From NCBI RefSeq assembly GCF_018474005.1, contig NZ_JAHCSH010000001.1, forward strand, positions 620,001 to 684,000: a stretch of DNA of 64,000 nt. Reading direction: 5' to 3'. Below the pieces are notes generated by a model that searched no databases, had not been told where the DNA came from, and worked only from the letters and a program-made list of their open reading frames with translations. This document shows, one piece after another, positions 8,152 to 18,498 of this stretch. Position numbers and translations under genes: made by a program. The stretch is from Curvibacter sp. CHRR-16. GTDB taxonomy: Bacteria > Pseudomonadota > Gammaproteobacteria > Burkholderiales > Burkholderiaceae_C. Position 1 is the first letter of the stretch, and each line of letters starts with the position of its first letter.

Positions 8152-11100
8152 ATGGCCTCTTCTTCAGCACCTTCTCTCGCACCGTCTTTTCACATCGAGT
8201 TTCCTGACAACCTGCCTGTCTCGGCCCGTCGTGGCGAGATAGAGGCAGCATTGCAAGCCCACCAAGTCATCATTGTGTGCGGCGAGACGGGCTCCGGAAA
8301 AACCACCCAATTGCCCAAGATCGCCTTGGCATTGGGGCGTGGGCGCCAGCAGCGCATAGGTCACACGCAACCGCGCCGCATCGCCGCCAGCAGCGTGGCC
8401 AAGCGCTTGGCCGAAGAGCTGAAAACCCCGCTGGGCGAGGTGGTGGGTTACAAGGTACGCTTTCACGACAAGCTGGGCAAGAACACTGCCGTCAAGTTGA
8501 TGACCGACGGTATTTTGCTGGCCGAGACGCAGACCGATCCGCTGCTCAAGGCCTATGACACCATCATCATCGACGAGGCGCACGAGCGCAGCCTGAACAT
8601 CGACTTCCTGCTGGGTTACCTGCGCCAACTGCTGCCGCGCAGGCCTGACCTGAAGGTCATCGTCACATCGGCCACCATCGACGCCGACCGCTTTGCCCAG
8701 CATTTCGCCTCCAGCAAGGGGCCAGCGCCGGTGATCCAGGTGTCGGGTCGCACTTATCCCGTGGAGGTGCGCTATCGCCCGTTTGAAGAGAGCCGTGAGT
8801 ACGACCTCAACAGCGCTATCGCCGATGCCGTGGACGAGCTCTGGCGTGACCCCAGCCACCAAGGCGACATACTGGTATTCCTGCCGGGCGAGCGCGAAAT
8901 ACGTGAAGCAGCAGACCATCTGCGTGCCCACCTCTCGCACAGCCCGGTGCTGCGCAGCGCCGAGGTGCTGCCGCTGTTTGCCCGCCTGAGTCAGGCCGAG
9001 CAAGACCGCATTTTTGACGCCCACAACAGCCGCCGCATCGTGTTGGCGACCAACGTGGCCGAAACTTCGCTGACCGTGCCTGGCATCCGCTACGTGGTCG
9101 ATGCGGGCACGGCACGGGTCAAGCGCTACAGCTTTCGCAGCAAGGTGGAGCAACTGCTGGTCGAGCCCGTCAGCCAGGCGGCAGCCAACCAGCGCTCGGG
9201 CCGCTGCGGTCGGGTGGCCGAGGGCATTTGCATCCGCCTGTACGACGAGCAGGACTTTGCCGGACGCACGCGCTTTACCGACCCCGAGATCCTGCGCTCC
9301 TCGTTGGCAGGGGTGATATTGCGCATGAAGTCGCTGCACTTGGGCGATGTGGCGCAGTTCCCGTTCATCGACGCGCCATCGGGGCGCGCCATTGCCGACG
9401 GCTACCAGCTACTGCAAGAGCTGGGTGCTGTGGACGATGCCAATGAGCTGACCCAGCTAGGTGCGGAACTGTCCCGCCTGCCGCTGGATCCGCGTGTGGG
9501 CCGCATGCTGATTGAAGCGCGTGAACGCCATGCCCTGACCGAGGCGCTGGTGATTGCCTCGGCCTTGAGTGTGCAAGACGTGCGCGACCGCCCCATGGAG
9601 GCGCAAGCCCAAGCCGACCAAGCGCATGCTAAGTTTGATGATGAAAAAAGTGAGTTCATGGGCTACCTGCGCCTGTGGAACTGGGTCAACGAGTCGCGCG
9701 GGGGTGAAGGCACGCACAAGCTCAGCAATCGCCAGTACGAGGCGCTGCTGCGGCAGAACTTCATCAGCGTGCGCCGCTTGCGCGAGTGGCGCGACATCCA
9801 CACCCAGTTGCACACCGTGGTGGCTGAGCACCAGTGGCGGCTGAACACCTTGCCCGCTACCTACGAGCAGTTGCACCTGTCCATGCTGTGCGGTTTGTTG
9901 GGCAACGTGGGCTGCCGCATCGAGGCCGATGGCGACAAGGCCGCCGGTGGCGACTATCTGGGGGCACGCGGCATCAAGTTCTTCCCGCACCCCGGCGCGC
10001 ATTTGCGCAAAAAGCCCGGTCGCTGGCTGGTGGCGGCTGAGTTGGTGGAGACCACGCGCTTGTTCGGGCGCGGGCTGGCCAATATAGAGCCGCAGTGGAT
10101 AGAGCAGGTGGGTGGCCATTTGCTCAAAAAGCAGCAGCTCGACCCGCACTGGGAGAAAAAAGCCGGCGAGGTGGTGGCCATGGAGCGCGCCACGCTGTAC
10201 GGACTGGTGGTCTACAACGGGCGGCGCGTGAGCTTTAGCCGCTTTGACCCGGTACAAGCGCGTGAAATCTTCATCCGCGAGGCGCTGGTGGGGGGCGAGT
10301 TGGAGAGCAATCTGCCGTTCTTGGCGGCCAACCAAAAACTCATCCGCCAAGTGGAGGAGCTGGAGCACAAATCCCGTCGCCAAGACGTGCTGGTGGACGA
10401 TGCGCTGATTTATGCCTTCTACGACCAGCAACTGCCCGCCGAGGTGTGCAGCCGCCACACGCTGGAGAGCTGGTACCGCGATGAGCAGCGCAGACTGCAA
10501 CGTGAGATGGGCGACAAAGCAGGCAAGCTGCTCTACCTATCGCGCGAGGAGCTGATGCGCCACGAGGCGGCAGGCATCACTACACGGGCTTTTCCGCACA
10601 CCGTGCGCTTGGGTGGGGTGGACTGCGCAGCCAGCTACCTGCACGAGCCGGGTGATGCGCGCGATGGCGTGACCGTGACGGTGCCGCTGTTTGTGCTCAA
10701 CCAAGTGAACGAGGAGCGCTGCGAGTGGCTGGTGCCCGGCATGCTGAAGGAAAAAATTCAAGCGCTGCTCAAGACCCTGCACCAGCGCCCCCGTTCGCGC
10801 CTTGTGCCGCTGCCTGAGACAGCAGAGCGCTTTGCGCAGGCCCTGTTGCCCGAGGAGCGTTTTGGCCATGGGAGCTTGCTCGATGCGGTGCACAAGCTGG
10901 TGCGCGATGCCACAGGGCTGGACGTGGCGCGCGCCGACATCAAGCCCGACATGCTCAGCCCGCATTTGCTGATGAACTTCCGTGTGGTGGACGAGCATGG
11001 CCGCCAGTTAGGGCAGGGTCGCAGCTTGGCTGCGCTCAAAGGGCAATGGGGCCAGCAAGCGCGGGGCGCGTTCCAAGCCTTGGCTGGGCTCAAGTTGGGC

Positions 11101-12117
11101 ACTGTGGTTGCAGATGAAAAAACGGCTGTACAGCCCGTGGATCAAGCTGGTGCTGCTATTAAAAGCATAGCAATTGCTGGTGCGAACGCTGCTGCAAAAA
11201 ACGCATCCACTGCAGGCGGGGGCAAAGGCGCTGCCACGGGCAGCTCTAGTGCACCGGCAGCGCAGGCGGAGCAAACCTACACCGCCTGGACTTTTGGCGA
11301 ACTGCCCGAGCTGCTGGAGATTCGCAAAGGCGGGCAGACCTTGGTGGGCTTTCCAGCGCTGATTGACTTGGGGCAGGCGGTGCGCATCGAGGTGTTTGAC
11401 GAGCCCGAAGTGGCCGCAGCCAAGCACCGTGTAGGCCTGCGCCGCCTGTGTGCGCTGCAGATCAAAGATGCGCTCAAGTACTTGGAGAAAAACATCCCAG
11501 ACCTGCAAAAGATGGCGGTGGCTTATATGCCGCTGGGTACACAAGACGAGCTGCGCGAGCAGATCATTGGCCTGGCCATAGACCGGGTGTTTTTGCTGGA
11601 CCCGCTGCCCACCGATGCACAGTCATTTGCCCAACGGCTGGAGCAGGGGCGCACGCGGCTCACACTGGTGGCCAACGAGATTGCCCGCCTGTGCGCCACG
11701 GTGCTGCAGGAATACGCCACGGCGGCGCGCAAAATCAAAGACACCCGCAACGCGCCTGATGCGGTGCAAGACGCGACCCAACAGCTACAGCGCTTGTTGG
11801 GCAAGCGCTTTGTGCTGGACACGCCGTGGGAGCGCATGCAGCACCTGCCACGCTACCTCAAGGCCATCACCCTGCGGCTGGACAAATACCGTACCGACCC
11901 CGCGCGCGATGCGGCGCGCACCGCCGAACTGCGCCCGCAGGAGCAGCGCTACTGGCGCTTGGTGGCCGAGCGCAAGGGCCAGCAGGATGAGCGCATGGCG
12001 GAATTCCGTTGGCTGCTCGAAGAGCTGCGCGTGAGCTTTTTCGCCCAAGAACTGCGCACCCCCCAGCCCGTGAGCGTCAAGCGCTTGGACAAGGCGTGGG
12101 CGCTGTTACAGGCCTGA
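8152..12117 (+). CDS. hrpA: DEAH-box ATP-dependent RNA helicase HrpA
   Basis: A 1321-aa helicase of the size of E. coli HrpA (~1300 aa). I start it at the ATG at 8152 (MASSSAPS); an upstream in-frame ATG at 8050 lies inside the preceding gene. Walker A GETGSGKTT is followed by the DEAH box (IIIDEAHERS), motif III SAT, and the helicase C domain (LATNVAETSLTVPGI; QRSGRCGR), then the long HrpA-specific C-terminal region. Near residues 1000-1045 is an Ala/Gly-rich linker whose DNA contains a degenerate copy of the palindromic repeat described elsewhere. The gene is visibly more G+C-rich than the genes before it. The family acts in rescue of collided ribosomes and RNA processing. Confidence 0.96.
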   Translation: MASSSAPSLAPSFHIEFPDNLPVSARRGEIEAALQAHQVIIVCGETGSGKTTQLPKIALALGRGRQQRIGHTQPRRIAASSVAKRLAEELKTPLGEVVGYKVRFHDKLGKNTAVKLMTDGILLAETQTDPLLKAYDTIIIDEAHERSLNIDFLLGYLRQLLPRRPDLKVIVTSATIDADRFAQHFASSKGPAPVIQVSGRTYPVEVRYRPFEESREYDLNSAIADAVDELWRDPSHQGDILVFLPGEREIREAADHLRAHLSHSPVLRSAEVLPLFARLSQAEQDRIFDAHNSRRIVLATNVAETSLTVPGIRYVVDAGTARVKRYSFRSKVEQLLVEPVSQAAANQRSGRCGRVAEGICIRLYDEQDFAGRTRFTDPEILRSSLAGVILRMKSLHLGDVAQFPFIDAPSGRAIADGYQLLQELGAVDDANELTQLGAELSRLPLDPRVGRMLIEARERHALTEALVIASALSVQDVRDRPMEAQAQADQAHAKFDDEKSEFMGYLRLWNWVNESRGGEGTHKLSNRQYEALLRQNFISVRRLREWRDIHTQLHTVVAEHQWRLNTLPATYEQLHLSMLCGLLGNVGCRIEADGDKAAGGDYLGARGIKFFPHPGAHLRKKPGRWLVAAELVETTRLFGRGLANIEPQWIEQVGGHLLKKQQLDPHWEKKAGEVVAMERATLYGLVVYNGRRVSFSRFDPVQAREIFIREALVGGELESNLPFLAANQKLIRQVEELEHKSRRQDVLVDDALIYAFYDQQLPAEVCSRHTLESWYRDEQRRLQREMGDKAGKLLYLSREELMRHEAAGITTRAFPHTVRLGGVDCAASYLHEPGDARDGVTVTVPLFVLNQVNEERCEWLVPGMLKEKIQALLKTLHQRPRSRLVPLPETAERFAQALLPEERFGHGSLLDAVHKLVRDATGLDVARADIKPDMLSPHLLMNFRVVDEHGRQLGQGRSLAALKGQWGQQARGAFQALAGLKLGTVVADEKTAVQPVDQAGAAIKSIAIAGANAAAKNASTAGGGKGAATGSSSAPAAQAEQTYTAWTFGELPELLEIRKGGQTLVGFPALIDLGQAVRIEVFDEPEVAAAKHRVGLRRLCALQIKDALKYLEKNIPDLQKMAVAYMPLGTQDELREQIIGLAIDRVFLLDPLPTDAQSFAQRLEQGRTRLTLVANEIARLCATVLQEYATAARKIKDTRNAPDAVQDATQQLQRLLGKRFVLDTPWERMQHLPRYLKAITLRLDKYRTDPARDAARTAELRPQEQRYWRLVAERKGQQDERMAEFRWLLEELRVSFFAQELRTPQPVSVKRLDKAWALLQA
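11153..11208 (+). repeat. Degenerate copy of palindromic repeat inside hrpA
   Basis: GCTAT-N7-ATAGC at 11155-11171 matches the left palindrome of the ~56-bp repeat found at 13884, 27762, 34012 and 59829. The remainder has diverged. It falls in the low-complexity Ala-rich linker of HrpA, so the insertion is in frame. Assignment rests only on the palindrome, its N7 spacing and its position. Confidence 0.45.
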
Positions 12118-12148
12118 GCGATTTTTTTTTGATTGACGAGGACAGAGC

Positions 12149-12844
12149 ATGAGCACCCCCCAAACCGCATCCTTGACCCAAGACGAACTCAAAACCCTGG
12201 TCGGCCAGGCCGCGCTGCGCTATGTGCAAGCGGGCGAGGTCATTGGCGTGGGCACTGGCTCTACGGTCAACAAATTCATCGACGCGCTGGCCAGCATGAA
12301 AGACCAGATCGCTGGTGCCGTATCCAGCTCCGTGGCCAGTACCGAGCGCCTGAAAGCGCTGGGCATTCCCGTGCTGGACAGCAACGATGTGTCGCGTCTG
12401 GGCGTGTACATCGACGGGGCCGATGAAATCGACCACCGTGGCTACATGGTCAAGGGGGGCGGCGCGGCGTTGACGCGCGAGAAAATAGTGGCTGCGCTGG
12501 CTGACCGCTTTGTGTGCATTGCCGACGAGTCCAAGCTGGTGCAAACGCTGGGCCAATTCCCGCTGCCGGTGGAGATCATCCCCATGGCAGCGCGCCGCAT
12601 CACCGAGCAGTTTGCCAAGCTGGGTGGCACCGCTACGCTGCGCATGAAGGACGGCGCTCCGCTGGTAACCGACAACGGCCAACATATTCTGGATGTGCAA
12701 GGCCTGCAGATTTCCGATCCGCTGGCCTTTGAAACCGCAGTGAGCCAATGGCCGGGTGTAGTGACCGTGGGCGTGTTCGCCCACCAACGCGCCCAAGTGT
12801 GCCTTTTGGGCACAGCGCAGGGCGTCAAAACCATGGAGTTTTGA
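12149..12844 (+). CDS. rpiA: Ribose-5-phosphate isomerase A
   Basis: Interconverts ribose 5-phosphate and ribulose 5-phosphate in the non-oxidative pentose phosphate pathway. The product is 231 aa, normal for the family. Signatures include [12 protein letters not shown] (phosphate loop), DGADEID with the catalytic acid, and [19 protein letters not shown] ribosome-binding sequence precedes the ATG. It lies 31 nt after hrpA, with a T9 run between them that lacks a clear stem. Its 3' end faces ribE across a 21-nt gap. Confidence 0.97.
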   Translation: MSTPQTASLTQDELKTLVGQAALRYVQAGEVIGVGTGSTVNKFIDALASMKDQIAGAVSSSVASTERLKALGIPVLDSNDVSRLGVYIDGADEIDHRGYMVKGGGAALTREKIVAALADRFVCIADESKLVQTLGQFPLPVEIIPMAARRITEQFAKLGGTATLRMKDGAPLVTDNGQHILDVQGLQISDPLAFETAVSQWPGVVTVGVFAHQRAQVCLLGTAQGVKTMEF

Positions 12845-12865
12845 GCGTCTGCCTTCGCTTCAGGC

Positions 12866-13480
12866 TTACTTGCCCAGCATGCGCTCCACGTAGCGGGCGA
12901 TCAGGTCAATCTCCAGATTGACCGGGCTGCCCACTTGCAGCGTGTGCAGGGCGGTGTTCTCCACCGTATGGGGAATCAGGTTGATGCTGACCTCGCAGCC
13001 ATCAGCCACGTCGCTCACGCGGTTGACGGTCAGGCTCACGCCGTTGATGGTGATGGAGCCTTTGTAGGCCAAGTACTTGGCCAAGCTGGCGGGTGTGAGC
13101 ACGCGCAGCTCGCGGCTCTCGCCCACGTTGGCAAAGTGGGTGACACGGCCCACACCATCCACATGCCCGCTGACGATGTGCCCCCCCAAGCGGTCGTGGG
13201 TACGCAGGGCTTTTTCCAAATTAACCAAACCGGGTTGGTCCAAACCGCAGGTTTTGTCCAGCGATTCGGCCGAAATGTCGATGGTGAAGGTGTTGCTCGC
13301 CGTGTCGATGGTGGTGGCGGTCATGCAGGCACCGTTGAGCGCGATGCTGTCGCCCAAGGCTACATCGTCTAGGTAACCAGGGGGTGTTTCGATGCTCAAG
13401 CGTTTGCCGTGCGCGGCGCTCTCGCCCAGTGCCTGTACTTGGCGGATGTGGCCTACTGCTGTGATGATGCCAGTGAACAT
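12866..13480 (-). CDS. ribE: Riboflavin synthase, alpha subunit
   Basis: Dismutates two 6,7-dimethyl-8-ribityllumazine molecules to riboflavin. The product is 204 aa from the ATG at 13480, because the family always begins MFTGI; upstream in-frame codons are ignored. The two tandem lumazine-binding barrels are visible, each with a conserved core (GDSIALNGACMT and GSITINGVSLTV). It lies 40 nt downstream of ribD on the same strand. It is called ribC in some species. Confidence 0.96.
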   Translation of the reverse strand: MFTGIITAVGHIRQVQALGESAAHGKRLSIETPPGYLDDVALGDSIALNGACMTATTIDTASNTFTIDISAESLDKTCGLDQPGLVNLEKALRTHDRLGGHIVSGHVDGVGRVTHFANVGESRELRVLTPASLAKYLAYKGSITINGVSLTVNRVSDVADGCEVSINLIPHTVENTALHTLQVGSPVNLEIDLIARYVERMLGK

Positions 13481-13520
13481 GGGGTGTACGGTGTTGGTAT
13501 GGTTTGGTAGGGCGTGAATT

Positions 13521-14657
13521 CTAGGCGCGGCGCAAGAGCAAGCGCAGGTCGGGGCCAATGGGCGTGGCGCTATGCCACTGCCAGCGGGCCCAGTCGGGCA
13601 GGGCGCTCAGGCTTTGCAGCGCAGGCAGTTCAAACAGGGGACGCCCCGGCCCGAGTAGGGTGGGGGCCACATACAGCAGCAGTTCATCGACCAAGCCTGC
13701 TTGCAGCAATGCAGCGCTGAGTGTGGGCCCGGCTTCGACGTGCAGTTCGTTGATTTCTTGCTGGGCCAAGCGCGGGAGCAGGGCGGCCAAGTCGGGGTGC
13801 TGGCCATGGGGGCTCGAAGGCACTTCTAGCAGGTGCGCACCCCGTGCTTGTAGCGTGCTGGCTGCAGCAGAATTTTTTGCAATAGATTGGCCTGTAGCGC
13901 TTATATAGACTGCTCTGCCTGCTATGAAAAGAGGAGCGTCTGCAGGGGTGCGTAGCTGGCTATCAAGCACCACCACATGCGGTTGCCGTGGCGTGTCTAT
14001 GCCGCGCACATTGAGTTGGGGCTTGTCAGCCAGCACCGTGCCTATGCCGGTGAGGATGGCGCAAGCGCGGGCACGCCAGTGGTGGCCATCTTGGCGCGCT
14101 TCTGGGCTGGTAATCCATTGGCTTTGGCCGTTGTGCAGGGCCGTGGTGCCGTCCAGCGAGGTGGCCATTTTGAGGCGCACCCATGGCTTGCGGTATTGCA
14201 TGCGCTGCATGAAGCCAATGTTCAGTTCATGTGCAGCACGAGCGAGGGCATGTTCTGGCGGCAGCAAGCTTACCTCCACCCCTGCTGCACGCAGGCTGGC
14301 AAAGCCTTGGCCTGCCACTTTGGGGTTGGGGTCTTGCAAGCTGGCCACTACCTTGCCTATACCGGCCTGTGCCAGCGCCACGCAGCAGGGGCCCGTGCGG
14401 CCTTGGTGGGCGCAGGGCTCTAGGGTGACGTAGGCCGTGGCTCCGCGCACATCGTTGCCGCGTTCGGCGGCATCGCGCAGTGCCATGACCTCGGCATGTG
14501 GCCCGCCCACGCGCTGGGTGTGGCCTTGGCCGAGGATGCGCCCCTGTGCGTTGGCAATGACGCAGCCCACGCGGGGGTTGGGGTTGGTGAGGTAGAGGGC
14601 TTGCTCGGCGAGTTGTTGGGCTTGGGCAAGTAAGTCGTGCGCTGGTGGGGCTGGCAA
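13521..14657 (-). CDS. ribD: Bifunctional riboflavin deaminase/reductase RibD
   Basis: Performs the deamination and reduction steps after GTP cyclohydrolase II. The product is 378 aa. The N-terminal CMP/dCMP-type deaminase has zinc ligands in GGPHAEVMA and EPCAHQGRTGPCC; the C-terminal part is the RibD reductase domain. No ATG is available before HAEVMA; the best start is TTG at 14657, with CGGAG upstream and the pilE stop immediately before. The reductase domain contains an in-frame copy of the palindromic repeat (13884-13939), which encodes part of the segment LFIAGRAVYISATGQSIAKN. This looks like an insertion in a surface loop, and activity is presumably kept. Confidence 0.94.
   Translation of the reverse strand: MPAPPAHDLLAQAQQLAEQALYLTNPNPRVGCVIANAQGRILGQGHTQRVGGPHAEVMALRDAAERGNDVRGATAYVTLEPCAHQGRTGPCCVALAQAGIGKVVASLQDPNPKVAGQGFASLRAAGVEVSLLPPEHALARAAHELNIGFMQRMQYRKPWVRLKMATSLDGTTALHNGQSQWITSPEARQDGHHWRARACAILTGIGTVLADKPQLNVRGIDTPRQPHVVVLDSQLRTPADAPLFIAGRAVYISATGQSIAKNSAAASTLQARGAHLLEVPSSPHGQHPDLAALLPRLAQQEINELHVEAGPTLSAALLQAGLVDELLLYVAPTLLGPGRPLFELPALQSLSALPDWARWQWHSATPIGPDLRLLLRRA
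13884..13939 (-). repeat. Palindromic repeat copy inside ribD
   Basis: Read on the minus strand, the 37 nt after ATAGC align without gaps to the copies at 27762, 34012 and 59829, sharing the AGCAG, ATAAGCGCTA and AGGCC core blocks. The left arm (GCTCC instead of GCTAT) has decayed. It lies inside the reductase domain of ribD and keeps the frame open. Confidence 0.75.
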
Positions 14658-14675
14658 ACAAAGGCTCCGCAGGGG

Positions 14676-15107
14676 TTATCTACTCCAGCATTCTGCCGCA
14701 GTGACGCTGCTGCTTGCGTTGAGTATGGTTTTGTTGCCAGCTTGATCAATGCGAAAGTCTCCGCATTTGTCCGAGGCTTGGCTGGAGCCCACAACACGGG
14801 TCGCTGTGATGGTCCAAGTGGTGCCAGTGGTGCTGCTTACAGCGGCTGAGTATCGACCACCTTCTACGGTGAGGATGGTGCTTGGCACGTTGGCAGTGAG
14901 GGGGTAGCTGCCAGTGGATGTAGCCGCACGCTCCATCCACTGGGCGGTTTGCAGCAGCGTGGTTCGGGCATTGGCGCGCTGGGCGCGGCGTGTGTATTCG
15001 GTATAGCTAGGCATAGCCACAGCAACCAAAATCCCGACGATGGCCACGGCAATCATCAGCTCTATGAGCGTAAAGCCGTGGTGCTTAGTTTGTGCGCGAT
15101 TACGCAT
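14676..15107 (-). CDS. pilE: Type IV pilin-like protein PilE
   Basis: A 143-aa pilin with a short basic leader and prepilin peptidase site ([21 protein letters not shown]), i.e. the class IVa motif with Glu5, followed by a hydrophobic helix. Two Cys residues near the C-terminus (DKCGDF and AECWSR) fit the pilin D-region disulfide. It is the last gene of the fimT-pilV-pilW-pilX-pilY1-pilE cluster. Position and size fit a minor pilin or PilE-type subunit rather than the major pilin. Confidence 0.93.
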   Translation of the reverse strand: MRNRAQTKHHGFTLIELMIAVAIVGILVAVAMPSYTEYTRRAQRANARTTLLQTAQWMERAATSTGSYPLTANVPSTILTVEGGRYSAAVSSTTGTTWTITATRVVGSSQASDKCGDFRIDQAGNKTILNASSSVTAAECWSR

Positions 15108-15121
15108 AGTGCTGCTTTCTG

Positions 15122-18100
15122 TTATTGCAAGATTTGGCGCCAGCTAGCACGCAAGCCAACGGATTTGCCCGAAATGAATGTTTTTGAGGTACAGGTGGAT
15201 CCAGCAGGGCAGTTGGACGACAGCAGTTTGGGATTGCCGTCAGTGCGCAACAGTGCAGTATCTCCAGCGCCTGTTTCCACCATGGTGGAGTCGCTAACTA
15301 CGTTGTTTCCTTGGCTGTTCAAGTAGATGAAAGGGGGCTGGTCAGGCCGTGTTCCGTAGAACAGGTTAAGTACGCTTTGGTAGCTTTTTTCTGCGACAGG
15401 TGAACCGCTGCAGGTTTCGGTGGTTGATACATCTCCTGCTTTGGGAATGGTCGTTTGAATCAAAATTTTTTGTCCAGCAAAGGTGCGTGTATTGGTCAAA
15501 ACCCGCTGTCCGCTCAGTGGCCAATCCAAGTACCAGCCCATTTTTTGCCCAGTGCCAGTGCCGTAGGTGAATATGTTGCTGGTAGAGTTGTAGTAGTTGG
15601 TTCCACCTGTATCGGCTACAGGGGTGGAGTTGATGGTTTGTTGCTGCAACTTGGTCAGGGCAGGGCTACTGGTGGTGTTGATAGTGGTGCTGGCATCGGT
15701 AATGGTGATGCCGCCATTGGTGCCATCAGTCCGCTTAGGGTTAGTGGCAAAGATACTGTTGTCCCAAATGCCGAAGTAGCTTTGCACTGCAGTATTGGTG
15801 CGATCATTGTCCGTAAGGTTTTGTCCGGTACCAAAAGCCAGCATCACACCTCCGTTGGGGTGCGGTGCCCAAAATGGTGCCGTGGTGATGGGTTGTGCCA
15901 CATTGCTGCGTTTGGCCACGAATAGTGGTTGGTTAGAGAAGGCTGTGGACCAGTTGGCTGCATCGATGGAGCCGAGGTTGAACTTCCACATATTGCCTTG
16001 GATGTCGCCTGCATAAACGGCATCGACCACGCCGTCACCGTTCAGATCAACAGGCAATGGTGAAGACAGGCCATTGCTACTTTTGAAAGAGCAGGTGTTT
16101 GTTGCAATAGGCTGGGTGCAGGGAGATAGTTTTTTAACGCTTTTGTCACCGTCCAAATATTGGATCAACAGCACAGGCGCTTCGTTGCTGCTGTTAACCC
16201 CGTTACCCAGTATGACGGCCCAGCGGCCATTGTTGAGGCGTACGATTTGCTGGGTCAAATTGGCATTGACGCTGTCGGTGACAGGGGGGGATGTGATATA
16301 GCCGATATCGGCGTCGCTGGTGGCGGTGGTGTCGGTGATGACAAGGCTACCCACGTTGCTCGTGGTGAAGTTGGCAGGGTCAGTGACATCCAAAACAAAA
16401 TAACCTTTGCCACCTGCACCTAGCGAGCCCACCAGTATGGTTTTCCAGTTGCTGTTGGTGCCATCAGATAGGTAAGCATCCCCGGTGAATGGTGAGCCGT
16501 CCACATAGTATTGGTGCGAGTAACCCGTGTCGGTGAGTGCGCGCAGATTGCCTGTGGCTACTCCGTAGGGAATGTAGGCCAGCTTTTCAGCACCAGTGCT
16601 GGCGTCAAAGCCGTGCAGCATGCCGTCATTGGCACCCACATACAGCATGGTTGTGCGATTGCCTTTTCCGCTGGAGCTGGTTCCGCGAAATACGCTGTAA
16701 TTGTTGAAGTTATACCCGCTGGCCGGTTTGCCGGTGTACCAAATGTTGGAATTAACAATGTCTCCCAGTCGGGAGCCTCTGTCACGCAGAGTGCCGCCAT
16801 TGGCTTGTTCGTTGCTACGTACGCCTCGAATGAAGTCAAAGCGTTGGCTGCCTAGGCTATCTGCTGTACCGCTGCTGTTTTGATTGAGCTTGGTTTGTAT
16901 TGCTGTGGGCAGTGTGCTGTAACTGCCCCAACTGATGCCATTGCTTCCGTTGTAAGTGGCAATGAATCGGTTGGACAGTTGAGTAGACGTTAGTGCGTCT
17001 AGTAAGGTAGCTGCGTTCCACGTTTCTGTCGATTGGATGGCTCCTGAGTCGGCATCAATGGGTCTGGCAGCTAATGCACCAGAATATTTGGTCGGGTCAT
17101 AGCCAGCTATGTACGCACTCAGGCCCGAACGCAGATAGCTGGAGCTGGTAGCAATAGATACTAGGGAGCGTTGTGTGTCAGCGATCACCGTGGTCATGAT
17201 GTCGGTGAATGCGTTGGTTAAACCGGCAGCAGTGGTGACTGGATAGTACTTGCCTCTGCTGTTAATGGCCGCATGCCAAAGCTCCACGGTGCGTTTGCTT
17301 AATAAAGCATCGGTCCAATCTGTTTTGTTGGCCTCCACATTTGGCCACGTGAGCTCGCCTTGTATTAGGCGGGGCAGGTCGCCGCCATAGTTGTCGCCCG
17401 TTGTGTTGTTGTAACTCCAGTTGGCCGGTGTGGTGCGGCCATTGATATCGGCAGACGCGGTGGAGTTGGAAAAATTGCCGTCTGCCTTACGGTAAGTCCA
17501 GCTTACGGCGTCTGCACCAAAACCGATGGTGTAAGTTGATACGTGTTGCCAAGTAGCGGGGTTGTTGCGTGGATTCCAGTATTCAGGTGTCACAAAACAG
17601 TTGTTCGCAGCTGAGCATGTGCTAGTGCTGTAGGTCTCAGTCCCCTGTTTACGAATCAAGGTACGGACATTGTTCGTAAGGGTGGTCTGTAAATCGGTAG
17701 CCCAGCTCCTGAATGCCCAGTCGGAGAATGTGCCAGCCGAATTGTTTTGGGCATCGCCGTAGCTATCTCTGTACACCCGGGTGGTGTTGTCAGTTATGTT
17801 GTAGCTTTTTTCGTCAGGCAGAGTAGTCGTTGCACTATCACCATTGCTGATAACTTTGTCATCGGCAATAACTTGGTCTTTCCATCCACCGTCACTCATA
17901 AATACATGGTACGTGCGGCGGCATGACAGGTATTGTGTGTTGCTATCGCCTGGGTTGTTGGCCCAGATGCTGTTGATGCCAGTGGTACTTGCATAGTTGA
18001 ACACGTTGCGCATCATTTTCAAACTTGGCGTACCACTTCTAGCGCTTAGACTTGCAACAAAGGTTTCAAAGTCTTGTCTGTGCTGCCCTTGGAATGAGGC

Positions 18101-18475
18101 GATTGAATTTTTTTTCCCTGCTTGCAAACTCCCTGCGTCAGGTGCGTTTCCGTTGTTGTGCATGGCTTGCCAAGCCAATCGGATACGACCATCAGCGATA
18201 ATTCCAGAGTTGGATGTACCGTTGCCGAAGACCGCGCGCAGCGAATTTTTTAGCAAAACAAGTTTGTCTGTGGTATCGGTATCAGATATGGATTCACTCA
18301 TAGACCCTGAGTCATCCACTGTAACGATCACATTGGGTGCAGGTTCTCTGCCCCCGTTGCCAGCAGGAACTTGCGACAATGCCAAAGGTGCGGCCATACT
18401 GGCTTGTGCAATCCAGCCGAGCAGCACAGCGCATGCTGTGGGAATGGGTTTAATACGAAATTGAGAAGAGGTCAT
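15122..18475 (-). CDS. pilY1: PilY1-type pilus tip adhesin / assembly factor
   Basis: A 1117-aa exported protein with an N-terminal signal peptide ([18 protein letters not shown]). Near residue 50 it has a von Willebrand A-type metal site ([11 protein letters not shown], the D-x-S-x-S pattern), and in the C-terminal half a beta-propeller PilY1 domain with a calcium-binding loop DLNGDGVVD followed by [14 protein letters not shown]. The family sits at the pilus tip and controls extension, adhesion and mechanosensing. CAGGAG lies just upstream of the ATG. It lies between pilX and pilE, as in other type IVa minor pilin operons. Confidence 0.95.
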   Translation of the reverse strand: MTSSQFRIKPIPTACAVLLGWIAQASMAAPLALSQVPAGNGGREPAPNVIVTVDDSGSMSESISDTDTTDKLVLLKNSLRAVFGNGTSNSGIIADGRIRLAWQAMHNNGNAPDAGSLQAGKKNSIASFQGQHRQDFETFVASLSARSGTPSLKMMRNVFNYASTTGINSIWANNPGDSNTQYLSCRRTYHVFMSDGGWKDQVIADDKVISNGDSATTTLPDEKSYNITDNTTRVYRDSYGDAQNNSAGTFSDWAFRSWATDLQTTLTNNVRTLIRKQGTETYSTSTCSAANNCFVTPEYWNPRNNPATWQHVSTYTIGFGADAVSWTYRKADGNFSNSTASADINGRTTPANWSYNNTTGDNYGGDLPRLIQGELTWPNVEANKTDWTDALLSKRTVELWHAAINSRGKYYPVTTAAGLTNAFTDIMTTVIADTQRSLVSIATSSSYLRSGLSAYIAGYDPTKYSGALAARPIDADSGAIQSTETWNAATLLDALTSTQLSNRFIATYNGSNGISWGSYSTLPTAIQTKLNQNSSGTADSLGSQRFDFIRGVRSNEQANGGTLRDRGSRLGDIVNSNIWYTGKPASGYNFNNYSVFRGTSSSGKGNRTTMLYVGANDGMLHGFDASTGAEKLAYIPYGVATGNLRALTDTGYSHQYYVDGSPFTGDAYLSDGTNSNWKTILVGSLGAGGKGYFVLDVTDPANFTTSNVGSLVITDTTATSDADIGYITSPPVTDSVNANLTQQIVRLNNGRWAVILGNGVNSSNEAPVLLIQYLDGDKSVKKLSPCTQPIATNTCSFKSSNGLSSPLPVDLNGDGVVDAVYAGDIQGNMWKFNLGSIDAANWSTAFSNQPLFVAKRSNVAQPITTAPFWAPHPNGGVMLAFGTGQNLTDNDRTNTAVQSYFGIWDNSIFATNPKRTDGTNGGITITDASTTINTTSSPALTKLQQQTINSTPVADTGGTNYYNSTSNIFTYGTGTGQKMGWYLDWPLSGQRVLTNTRTFAGQKILIQTTIPKAGDVSTTETCSGSPVAEKSYQSVLNLFYGTRPDQPPFIYLNSQGNNVVSDSTMVETGAGDTALLRTDGNPKLLSSNCPAGSTCTSKTFISGKSVGLRASWRQILQ

Positions 18476-18498
18476 AGCAAATCTCCTGTTTTCAGGCG

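Noticed and set aside
8164-10500. Two long leftward open frames opposite hrpA
   Set aside because: Both are antisense to conserved helicase motifs, with biased composition and no plausible ribosome site.
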